NCBI GenBank assembly: GCA_002344785.1
Contig: DDUL01000003.1
Location: 1-64,000 of the forward strand
Length of the DNA stretch: 64,000 nucleotides
Origin: Bdellovibrionaceae bacterium UBA2339
GTDB taxonomy: Bacteria; Bdellovibrionota; Bdellovibrionia; Bdellovibrionales; JAMPXM01
Reading direction: 5' to 3'
This document shows, piece after piece, positions 24,978 to 32,769 of this stretch. Both the position numbers and the translations under genes were made by a program. The notes under the pieces are model-generated. The model saw only the letters and a list, made by a program, of their open reading frames with translations. It was not told the origin of the DNA and ran no database searches. Position 1 is the stretch's first letter; every line of letters starts with the position of its first letter.

Positions 24978-26081
24978 TTAAGGGTAATCGTAGGAAATGC
25001 CAATGCCCGTCCATTCTTTGACCGCCTCAAGCTGTCGTCGCGCTTCTTTGCGAGCCCGCATGCAACCATCTTCAATCAACTGATCCAACTGCGCGGGATT
25101 CTCTAAAAGCTCGCGCTTTTTAACCCGTGGCCCCGCCATCTGCGCTTCGATGTTTTCGCCGAGCTTCTTTTTGCAATCTCCACAACCGATTCCGGCCGAG
25201 CGACAACCACTTTCCACCCAAGTGAGGTCTTCAGCCTTGGAGTAAAGTTTGTGAAAGCTATAGACCGCGCACTTGGTCGGCTCACCGGGATCATTGCGGC
25301 GAACTCGCGCCGGATCTGTCGGCATCAGCCGCAAAGTCTTGGAGACCTCATCGGGTTCTTGCGTGAGATTGAACGCATTGTTGTAGGACTTCGACATTTT
25401 GCGACCATCGGAACCCATCAAGGTCGGGGTCTCACTGAAGATCGGCTTCGGCTCAGGCAGATTTCCGCCATAGAGGAAATTGAATCGACGAATGATTTCC
25501 CGCGAAAGCTCAAGATGCGGAATCTGATCTTGGCCAATCGGCACATGCGTGCCTCGATAGATGGCAATATCAGCAGCTTGCAGAACCGGATACATGAAGC
25601 GGCCCAGGTTATGCGTATCCGTTGCCTTGGCATCTTCTTCGGCGTCCTTCCACGTGGGCACGCGCTCCAGCCACGACATGGGCGTCAGCATCATGAAGAA
25701 CATATTCAGTTCAATATGCTCCGGCACTTCGCTTTGGATGAAGATGACGTTCTTTTCGTGATCCAAGCCCCAGGCGATCCACTCAGCGAAGATTTCGCGC
25801 GCAAAGCGCTGCACTTCATGCGGCTCTTTATAGCGCGAGGTCATCGCATGCCAATTCATCACGCCATAAAATCCACGATAATCTTTCTGCAAATCCAGCC
25901 ACTGCTTCAAAGCGCCATGAAAATTTCCGATGTGCAGATGATGCGTGGAGCGCATGCCGCTCATGATGAGTGAGCCGGGCGCTGGCTTTTCACTCGCGCG
26001 CGCAATTTGCAAATCCGAAGACTTCACTTCGCCGGCAGCGACTGAAGATTTTGTTTCACTCGACTTTGAATCCTGACTCAT
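24978..26081 (-). CDS. trpS: Tryptophanyl-tRNA synthetase
   Basis: The 367-residue class I synthetase charges tRNA-Trp. It has the HIGH-type motif HIGN in LIMSGMRSTHHLHIGNFHGAL and a perfect KMSKS in LMGSDGRKMSKSYNNAF. The start at 26081 overlaps the stop of the M50 protease gene (ATGA). It leaves an N-terminal extension of about 38 residues before the catalytic domain. A cluster of cysteines near the C-terminal domain (SGCRSAGIGCGDCKKKLGE) is compatible with metal binding as in some bacterial TrpS. Confidence 0.92.
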   Translation of the reverse strand: MSQDSKSSETKSSVAAGEVKSSDLQIARASEKPAPGSLIMSGMRSTHHLHIGNFHGALKQWLDLQKDYRGFYGVMNWHAMTSRYKEPHEVQRFAREIFAEWIAWGLDHEKNVIFIQSEVPEHIELNMFFMMLTPMSWLERVPTWKDAEEDAKATDTHNLGRFMYPVLQAADIAIYRGTHVPIGQDQIPHLELSREIIRRFNFLYGGNLPEPKPIFSETPTLMGSDGRKMSKSYNNAFNLTQEPDEVSKTLRLMPTDPARVRRNDPGEPTKCAVYSFHKLYSKAEDLTWVESGCRSAGIGCGDCKKKLGENIEAQMAGPRVKKRELLENPAQLDQLIEDGCMRARKEARRQLEAVKEWTGIGISYDYP

Positions 26082-26797
26082 AGAGCGCCCCATCCCATCA
26101 GCGAAAACATCCAGCCCCAAGCGTAAACTAAGCCCATGGCCAATTGCACCGCCGGGTAGAGGATCACATGGCGAAGTGGGCTCATGAACACGAACAGCAA
26201 CAACATGCCGAGCATCATCTGATTGTCGTCCAACCACTCTGACCAGCGCACCGGCAAAAAGCGCGCGAGCATTTTGCTGCCGTCCAAAGGCGGAAACGGC
26301 AAGACGTTGAAAAACGCCAGTGAGCAGTTCACGCCGACAAACATCATCGCAAAGTGGGTGATGAAGCGAACTTGCTCGGGTTCAAAGCTCGAAACACCAA
26401 TTCCCATCGCCACCATGGCGGCAAAGAAACTGCCGATCACCGCGAGGATGAGATTCGAGGCCGGCCCCGCCGCCGCAATGAAAAAGGCATCGTTGCGCGG
26501 ATTGCGAAGGTTTCGCGGATTGTAAGGTACCGGCTTCGCCCAACCCAATAGGCCGATCGGCAAGGCCCCACCCGACAACTTTGGAAGCAGTATGCCCGCA
26601 ATCGGCAAGATCACCGTGCCGATCGGATCCGCATGCGCCACCGGATTCAAGGTCAGTCGCCCCATATGTTCGGCGGTTCGATCACCGCATTGCTTAGCGG
26701 CCCAAGCATGGGCGGCTTCGTGCACGCAGATCGAGAACAACATGGGAATGAAGTAAGTGAAAACCGTGAGAAGGAGCTCAATGACGTCGATCTGCAT
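26078..26797 (-). CDS. Site-2 protease family (M50) membrane metalloprotease
   Basis: The 239-residue protein has the zinc site HEAAH (His26, Glu27, His30) in the first helices and the second zinc ligand motif in NVLPFPPLDGSKML, near residues 175-188, a variant of NPDG. Several transmembrane helices surround them. It belongs to the short, PDZ-free group of bacterial S2P proteins, whose substrates are mostly unknown. It heads the minus-strand operon that continues into trpS, scpA and scpB. Confidence 0.88.
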   Translation of the reverse strand: MQIDVIELLLTVFTYFIPMLFSICVHEAAHAWAAKQCGDRTAEHMGRLTLNPVAHADPIGTVILPIAGILLPKLSGGALPIGLLGWAKPVPYNPRNLRNPRNDAFFIAAAGPASNLILAVIGSFFAAMVAMGIGVSSFEPEQVRFITHFAMMFVGVNCSLAFFNVLPFPPLDGSKMLARFLPVRWSEWLDDNQMMLGMLLLFVFMSPLRHVILYPAVQLAMGLVYAWGWMFSLMGWGAL

Positions 26798-26949
26798 GAA
26801 CTGACGCTAAACCATCCCGACGGGCTTCGTCTACTGCCGCAGCGCCGCGCACGCTTGCTTGCAAGGCCCACGTCTTCCACACTCTTAGAGCAACATCAAA
26901 AGCTAAGGTCGAGGAAGAACACGACAAACTGATGACGGCGAGGAGCCCC

Positions 26950-27447
26950 ATGCTGAAATTTCTGAACACTCCAGTTTCTCCCAATTCACCAAATTCAATG
27001 ACAGCAAAATCTAAGCAGCCCCAGTCGCGGTCGCAGTCGCAGTCGCAGTCGCATCAATCCCGCCTCGCCCATCGGTTCACCCCCGCTATGAAATTCAGCA
27101 CTCTTTGCCTCATGGCCGCTTGCTGGGCGACGGCCAGCACATCGGTGATCGCGACAAGCCAAGAGTCGAACACCTCACCTGCGGCGTCGACGACAGGTGC
27201 CACCTCGGGAGCAAACGCCGGAGCCGGCGAAGTCATTCGCTGCAAGAGTCAAAGCGGACAGGAGGTTCGCGAAATTCGCATCAAGAGCCTGGAATCTGGC
27301 AAAAAGGTTCCTTGCGAGGTTGTCTACAAAAAAGCCGATGGCGAAAAGGTGATCTACTCAGCCCAAGCCCAAGAAGGCTACTGTGAGATGAAAGCCACGG
27401 AATTTTCGGAAAAGCTCACGGGCTTGGGATTTGATTGCGGACTGTAG
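26950..27447 (+). CDS. Small exported protein of unknown function
   Basis: The mature part is about 75 residues with three to four cysteines (EVIRCKSQSGQEVREIRIKS, EGYCEMKATEF, GFDCGL), suggesting a small disulfide-bonded periplasmic domain. A signal-like segment starts at the ATG at 27088 (MKFSTLCLMAACWATAS). An earlier ATG at 26950 has GAGGAG close upstream but would put about 46 mostly polar residues, with a Ser-Gln repeat, before the signal. The true start is therefore uncertain. It is divergent from the M50 gene and just before the FadL-like gene. Confidence 0.55.
   Translation: MLKFLNTPVSPNSPNSMTAKSKQPQSRSQSQSQSHQSRLAHRFTPAMKFSTLCLMAACWATASTSVIATSQESNTSPAASTTGATSGANAGAGEVIRCKSQSGQEVREIRIKSLESGKKVPCEVVYKKADGEKVIYSAQAQEGYCEMKATEFSEKLTGLGFDCGL
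27022..27053. repeat. 6-bp tandem repeat (CAGTCG-type)
   Basis: About five units of CAGTCG, one with a change, encode a Ser-Gln/Arg run. If translated, unit loss or gain would be in frame. If the gene starts at 27088, the repeat lies in the leader. Confidence 0.75.
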
Positions 27448-27473
27448 ATCTTTGGTCCGACGGACCTCGAGAA

Positions 27474-28751
27474 GTGAAATCCCCCAACTTGCGCCGTGGC
27501 CTGGCGATCATGGCCGGGCTCTTTCTGTTTCATCCGCCGGCACTTGCGGCCTTCAGCAATCCGAACTCATTGCTCTTAGGCGAACGAGCCGCCGGCATGG
27601 GTGGCGCGTTCACAGCGCTTAGCGGTGATCCCGCCGCTCTCCCCTACTACAATCCCGGTGGCTTAGTGTTTGATGCCGCTCCCGGCGTCTCAGCTTCGGC
27701 GTCCGCTTACGTTCGAAGCAACACACAGATCGGCGAGCAAGATCAAAAGCTCGAAAGCCCCGAACGCATCAATCGAGGCTTCTTCAGATCCGTGCCGATC
27801 TCATCCTCAGCTCTCACCAATTGGCGCGATCTGGTCTTCGCGATGAGCATCATCGTCCCCGATCACGAGCAATTTTCCGGCGTTCTGCGCTCGGACTCGC
27901 AAGTCAATGCCACGCTCTCACAAACCGACGAGTCCATTTGGGTGGGCGCCAGCGCAGCTCGGGAATTGAGCTCACCGTTTGGCGAAGGAAGTCGTCAGTC
28001 CGTTGGCGTTTCGCTCTATTACACCGCCCGAAGTCTGCATCGTACGGCGACGGATCGCAGTGGTACCGGAGCTTCAACGGTGATCACGCTTGAAGAAAAA
28101 TATTTGGTCGCCAACTCCGTGGTCGGCATTTTGGGATGGCAGCTTGAGCAAGGCTCCTGGCGCTGGGGAGTTTCGCTTCGCCCTCCTTCACTCCCCTATA
28201 GTGGCGAAGCCACGTACTCGCGATCACGCACCGTCGCATCAACCGACACCACCACGCGAATCGCTGAATCGCGAGTCAGCGCTCGCGATCGCGTGCCCTC
28301 ACGCCTCGCTGTCGGTTTGGGCTGGCAGCATCCCAATGGCAGAGAAGTTTTCTCGGTGGATTTGCAGTTTCAGGACGAGGTCGACTATCGCGACATGGAT
28401 CAGAGCTCGGGAGCGGAGCGCACATACTTTCGGCGCATGACCAATATCGCCTTTGGCTATGAAAACAAGCTCGACGCCAAATGGACTTTTCGCTTGGGTG
28501 CGTACACAAACCGATCCACACACGAAGGACCAAGCGACCAACCCATCGAACGCACTGGCGATCAGGTCGATCAACTTGGATGGTCGGCAAACTTGCGCTA
28601 CGCAACTTCGCCCAACACCTTCACAACTTTTGGCGGATTTTATTCAGGCGGTCGCGGCACCAGCGTGCAACGAATTGGCGACGCACTCATCACGGTGCCG
28701 AAGAGCCAACATCAATATGTGATGCTGGTGTCGAGTGGCTTTCGCTTCTAA
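27474..28751 (+). CDS. Outer-membrane beta-barrel protein, FadL/OmpP1-like
   Basis: A protein of about 425 residues from the GTG at 27474, with a signal peptide (RRGLAIMAGLFLFHPPALAA). The mature N-terminus FSNPNSLLLGERAAGMGGAFTALSGDPAALPYYNPGGL is the FadL-type hatch motif with NPAG-like asparagine-proline. The rest is alternating beta strands and the last residues are SGFRF, ending in the C-terminal Phe needed for outer-membrane insertion. FadL proteins take up long-chain fatty acids or other hydrophobic compounds. The 3' end overlaps the convergent wecB gene by about 60 bp. The start codon is not certain; a TTG at 27435 is possible. Confidence 0.75.
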   Translation: MKSPNLRRGLAIMAGLFLFHPPALAAFSNPNSLLLGERAAGMGGAFTALSGDPAALPYYNPGGLVFDAAPGVSASASAYVRSNTQIGEQDQKLESPERINRGFFRSVPISSSALTNWRDLVFAMSIIVPDHEQFSGVLRSDSQVNATLSQTDESIWVGASAARELSSPFGEGSRQSVGVSLYYTARSLHRTATDRSGTGASTVITLEEKYLVANSVVGILGWQLEQGSWRWGVSLRPPSLPYSGEATYSRSRTVASTDTTTRIAESRVSARDRVPSRLAVGLGWQHPNGREVFSVDLQFQDEVDYRDMDQSSGAERTYFRRMTNIAFGYENKLDAKWTFRLGAYTNRSTHEGPSDQPIERTGDQVDQLGWSANLRYATSPNTFTTFGGFYSGGRGTSVQRIGDALITVPKSQHQYVMLVSSGFRF

Positions 28752-29997
28752 ACGACACCGCGACATCATTGATGTCGATCGCATTCTCACTCGATCCTGA
28801 TTGAGCCAACACATTCAACAGGCGAGCTGAGGCGCGTCCGTCGCCAAACGGGTTGGCACGCCGGCGATAGGCCTCGCAAGTTTCGGGATGATCGAGCCAC
28901 TGACTGGCTTGGCGCTCAATGGCTTCACGTCGCGTGCCCACAAGAACCGCGGTTTGTGAATCAACAGCCTCTTGGCGCTCCGTCTCTTCTCGCAGAATCA
29001 TCACCGGCAAATTCAAAGACGGCGCTTCTTCTTGCACACCACCTGAATCCGTCATCACAAATTCAGCGGCATCCATCAGCCAGACGAACTCGATGTAATC
29101 CATGGGTTCGATCACCACGACACGCGACCAAGCCTCACCGCGATTCTGTAGGGCTTGTTGAACAGCGGGATTCCGATGCGCTGGGAAAACGAACACGACA
29201 TCTTCGCGAGCCGCCAAAGTCTCCGCCGCCAGAAAAACTTCCTGCATCTTGGGGCCAAAACTCTCACGGCGATGCATGGTCAGGAGCACAAGCTTTCGCC
29301 CTTCGCTCCGAGCCCGCTGAATCAAGGGATACTTCGTCGCGATTCGATCCTGCCAGAGCGCATCGGCGCGGAGGCGATCTCGAACATTGAGAAGCGCATC
29401 GATGCCCGTATTGCCGGTGATCCAAATTCGTTCCTTCGCGATACCTTCCGCACGCAAATTTCGCGCGGCGAGTTCCGTCGGTGCAAAATGCCAGTGCGCA
29501 CTGAGCGCCACGAGACGCCGGTTGAACTCTTCAGGAAATGGAGACTGCAAGTCACCGGTTCGTAAACCCGCTTCAACATGTGCCACAGGAATCTGCATGT
29601 AAAACGCGGCCAAGGCCGCCGCCGCACAAGTCGTCGTATCACCTTGTACGCACACCAAATCCGGTCGAGCCTGTTGCCAAACTTTTTGCAGCTCTTGCAC
29701 GCTTCGACTCAATAGTGATGCGAGATCCTGCCCCGGCTGCATGAGATTCAAATCTAAATCCGGCTGCACACCAAAAAAATCCAGCAGCGGTCGCATCATC
29801 TCGCGATGCTGCCCCGTCGAGATCACTCGAACCTGAAAGCGTGGATCCAGTTTGGCTCGCAAGATTGGCACGGAAAGTTTGACGGCCTCGGGCCTTGTGC
29901 CAAATACGAAATCAATTTTTCGAGCAGAAGCCGCGTCTTTCGTGGCCAATTGAGAATCGGAATCAGAAGACGGAGAGCCATCGTTTCTCAGCACCAT
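28690..29997 (-). CDS. wecB: UDP-N-acetylglucosamine 2-epimerase (non-hydrolysing)
   Basis: The protein of about 435 residues interconverts UDP-GlcNAc and UDP-ManNAc for envelope glycans. It carries the family motifs FVFGTRPEAVKLSV, CVQGDTTTCAAAA, HVEAGLRTGD with PFPEEFNRR, LLTMHRRESFG and MTDSGGVQEEAPSL. An N-terminal extension of about 20 polar residues and a C-terminal tail of about 35 residues go beyond the usual 375. The ATG at 29997 fits better than a GTG upstream. The tail region overlaps the convergent barrel gene. Confidence 0.92.
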   Translation of the reverse strand: MVLRNDGSPSSDSDSQLATKDAASARKIDFVFGTRPEAVKLSVPILRAKLDPRFQVRVISTGQHREMMRPLLDFFGVQPDLDLNLMQPGQDLASLLSRSVQELQKVWQQARPDLVCVQGDTTTCAAAALAAFYMQIPVAHVEAGLRTGDLQSPFPEEFNRRLVALSAHWHFAPTELAARNLRAEGIAKERIWITGNTGIDALLNVRDRLRADALWQDRIATKYPLIQRARSEGRKLVLLTMHRRESFGPKMQEVFLAAETLAAREDVVFVFPAHRNPAVQQALQNRGEAWSRVVVIEPMDYIEFVWLMDAAEFVMTDSGGVQEEAPSLNLPVMILREETERQEAVDSQTAVLVGTRREAIERQASQWLDHPETCEAYRRRANPFGDGRASARLLNVLAQSGSSENAIDINDVAVSFRSESHSTPASHIDVGSSAP

Positions 29998-30316
29998 CGC
30001 CACACCCACGGCGCCCAAGCTCGGGCACCCGTTTATTCGCTCTCCATCGTCATTTTACGGACTAAACATTCCTCATTCGATCTGAGCCTATAAACCTTAG
30101 GATCAGCTCAATGAAATGTTTCAAACCGGTTAACAAACTACTTCGTATCTGCTAAAAACGCAAGGCTCGCACGCCCGCGGAAAGGTGGCCGGCCTGAGTC
30201 TCAAACGCTTCCGAATCCAATTCGATTTGCCGCCATTTTGCTGGATTCGGCCGAGCAAGTTTTCCATCTTTGTTCAAGATCCAAACGCCGAAGTTGGCCG
30301 AGGCCACAGGCCTCTC
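29998..30316. other. Divergent control region between wecB and the exopolysaccharide operon
   Basis: This gap should hold promoters for both sides. The part near 30040-30160 is AT-rich and contains a palindrome AACCGGTT at 30124-30131. No clear promoter pair, terminator or small gene was identified. Confidence 0.4.
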
Positions 30317-31294
30317 ATGCAGCTCATCGCAAGCACTTTTGTCGTCTTACTCTCGACGGGTTTCAATGCCGCGATCGCGATTGCGGCTGAACCTGCGATT
30401 GAAAATTCCATGGAATCGCGCGCCCCAGAATCACACGCCCAAGCGCCAACACAATTTTCTGTCGTACATGTTGATTCGAGCAGCTCCAAAGCTTCAGCCG
30501 ATGAGATCACATCGCAATCCGCGATCGCTTCGAAAGCGCGCGTGAGCTGGTTCAGCCAAGTGGTGGGACGTCCTGAATCGCGAAACGATCGGCCCACGGG
30601 CTGGTTTCACGAATCCACACTTCGCGCCGCCTTCGCCGATCAACTCATCACACCTGTGATGGGTGCTGTGCTCACGCAAGAGTGGCCAACAAATCTCGCG
30701 CACCAACAAGTCGCTTCGCCATTCCTAGGACTTCGTGGCGAAAATCTCTGGAGTGACAGTCTCGGCGCCACACAGTGGCTCGCGCGCTTGATCGGACAAG
30801 TTGAGTATCGGTACCGCGAAAGTCGCGCCGAAAACTCCATTCGTGGCGCCGACCCGAGAGCTTTGTTGGCTGGAGCCTTTTGGTGGGAGATTCAACCCCA
30901 AGCCTCGAGCACTTGGGCTCTGGATGCTTATCTGCAAGTGGGACGCGCACCTCGTTTTGATGAAAATGCTTTTCATAGCGAACAAGTTCGTCTCTTACGC
31001 CGAGCGCGCCTTGGCCAATTCGCAAAAGGCACGCATGCCATCGATCTTGGTATTGAAGCCTTTCAAGAAGTGGCGCCGAGTCTTGATCTCGGTACAGATC
31101 GACGCGAACTGCGCTTAGGTGGCGCGTGGGTCTGGGTGAGCGCGACTCATCCGGATACTCGCGGTCTGCAGCTTCGCGTCCATGAGGCCTATCCGATTCT
31201 CGCCAAGAGTCAGCTTGGCCAAGACGACTCTCGACGCCGCTGGGAAGCGACGCTGTTTTTCACTTGGGCTTGGGATCAAGGCGGTGCGAAGTGA
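30317..31294 (+). CDS. Exported barrel-like protein, first gene of an exopolysaccharide operon
   Basis: The 325-residue protein starts at the ATG at 30317 with a signal peptide (MQLIASTFVVLLSTGFNAAIAIAA). The mature part after about residue 75 is rich in alternating aromatic and polar residues (STWALDAYLQVGRAPRF, RELRLGGAWVWVSATHP, WEATLFFTWAWDQ), as in an outer-membrane beta-barrel. By position it would match the outer-membrane component of synthase-type systems (PgaA, or the C-terminal barrel of NfrA), but no TPR region is present and I do not recognise a family. The stop overlaps the glycosyltransferase start (GTGA). Confidence 0.65.
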   Translation: MQLIASTFVVLLSTGFNAAIAIAAEPAIENSMESRAPESHAQAPTQFSVVHVDSSSSKASADEITSQSAIASKARVSWFSQVVGRPESRNDRPTGWFHESTLRAAFADQLITPVMGAVLTQEWPTNLAHQQVASPFLGLRGENLWSDSLGATQWLARLIGQVEYRYRESRAENSIRGADPRALLAGAFWWEIQPQASSTWALDAYLQVGRAPRFDENAFHSEQVRLLRRARLGQFAKGTHAIDLGIEAFQEVAPSLDLGTDRRELRLGGAWVWVSATHPDTRGLQLRVHEAYPILAKSQLGQDDSRRRWEATLFFTWAWDQGGAK

Positions 31295-32769
31295 TCAGCT
31301 TCCTCGCTTCCCTCGTGATCTTCTTGGCCGTGACGGCTATTTTCGCCTTGGACGATCTGCACATCGATTTGCAGGCTTGGTTTCGCCGCTTGCGACCTCG
31401 CCGCCTCACTGACGCTGACCTCGCGGCTTGGCGACAGCTTCCCGAAAAGCCGATCGCCATTTTGGTGGCGAATTGGCACGAGGCCGATGTCATCGACCGC
31501 ATGTTGCGCGGCAATTTGTCGCGGCTCGATTACTCTCGCTACGTTTTCTTTGTCGGCGTGTATCCCAATGATCCCGAGACGATCGCCGCCGCTGAGCGAA
31601 TGGCTCAGGAAAGTGCGCGCGTGATCGTGATCACCAATCCGCTTCCAGGTCCAACCACCAAGGGCCAAATGCTCAACGTGATCTTTCGCGAAGCCATCCG
31701 TCTTGAAGCCGAACTCGGTCTTCAGTTTGAACTCTTCGCGATGCACGACTCCGAAGATGTCTTACATCCGCACTCGCTCCGACTGTTTAATGTCGCCGCC
31801 GAGCGCGCCGACTTCATCCAGATTCCCGTCTTCTCCTTTGCGCGTGGTGGGAATCAATGGGTCGCCTCGACCTATATGGATGAGTTCGCTGAGCTTCACA
31901 CAAAAGATCTCTTAGTGCGAAACGCCCTGCGAGCGGGACTACCTTCAGCCGGCGTCGGCACGGCCTTAAGCCGAAAACTTGTGCTGACCTTGATGGCTCG
32001 CCAACAAGGCCAAGTGCTGCGCGAAGATTCACTCACCGAAGACTACATTCTCGGCATGACGGCCGCAGAGCTGGGCTTTACCTCAAGCTTTGAGTGCGCC
32101 TACATCGCGCGAAAAGTGCCTGGTCGTCGCAGTGAAGTCCGCGACTTCATCGCCACTCGCGAATACTTTCCGTCGAGCTGGGAGCGCGCCGTTCGACAAA
32201 AGGGCCGCTGGATTCACGGCATCGTTATTCAAGGCCGACGCTTGCTGCGCTTTGAGGGCCCTTGGACTCGTCGTTACTTTCTCTGGCGCGATCGCAAAGG
32301 CCCATTGGTCGCGATCTTGGGCTTAGCTGGCATGATGTTTCTTGGCGCAAGTTTGCTGGCACGTTTGCTCGCACCTGTCATCTGGCCCATGGATTGGACC
32401 GCCGCGATGGTCGATGCTGTTGAAGCGCAGCGAGACACTTTGATGCTCTATCAAGTGGCGCTTGCACTTTTGAGTCTGAACCTGTTGATGGCGCTCTGGC
32501 GAGTTGGACATCGCATGCGCTCGGTGTGGTGGGTGCATGACGCCAAAGCCTCGGCCTTGAGCGCTTTACGACTGCCCGTGATCAATGTTCTCAACTTCGC
32601 CGCCAGCTTCCGCGCTTACCAGCAGGCACGACAAGCCGAACGAGACGGACGAGCTCCAGCCTGGGTGAAGACCACGCATGAATTGCCCGCCGACTTCGGT
32701 TTGGCGCAGCCCAAGATCGAGACCGCTCGCGAGACGACTCAAGTCTCGCCGCCGGAGGCCTCGACATGA
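31291..32769 (+). CDS. Membrane glycosyltransferase family 2 (NfrB/PgaC-like synthase)
   Basis: A 492-residue inner-membrane glycosyltransferase. The catalytic domain has the GT2 motifs PIAILVANWHEADVIDRML, MHDSEDVLHP (the D-x-D-like site), SLTEDYILG (general base region) and QKGRWIHG (the QxxRW motif of processive synthases). One helix precedes it and three or four follow, forming the export channel region. It is most like the glycosyltransferase domain of NfrB and related polysaccharide synthases. The GTG at 31291 overlaps the previous stop, and its own stop overlaps the next ATG, so it is translationally coupled on both sides. Confidence 0.87.
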   Translation: MISFLASLVIFLAVTAIFALDDLHIDLQAWFRRLRPRRLTDADLAAWRQLPEKPIAILVANWHEADVIDRMLRGNLSRLDYSRYVFFVGVYPNDPETIAAAERMAQESARVIVITNPLPGPTTKGQMLNVIFREAIRLEAELGLQFELFAMHDSEDVLHPHSLRLFNVAAERADFIQIPVFSFARGGNQWVASTYMDEFAELHTKDLLVRNALRAGLPSAGVGTALSRKLVLTLMARQQGQVLREDSLTEDYILGMTAAELGFTSSFECAYIARKVPGRRSEVRDFIATREYFPSSWERAVRQKGRWIHGIVIQGRRLLRFEGPWTRRYFLWRDRKGPLVAILGLAGMMFLGASLLARLLAPVIWPMDWTAAMVDAVEAQRDTLMLYQVALALLSLNLLMALWRVGHRMRSVWWVHDAKASALSALRLPVINVLNFAASFRAYQQARQAERDGRAPAWVKTTHELPADFGLAQPKIETARETTQVSPPEAST

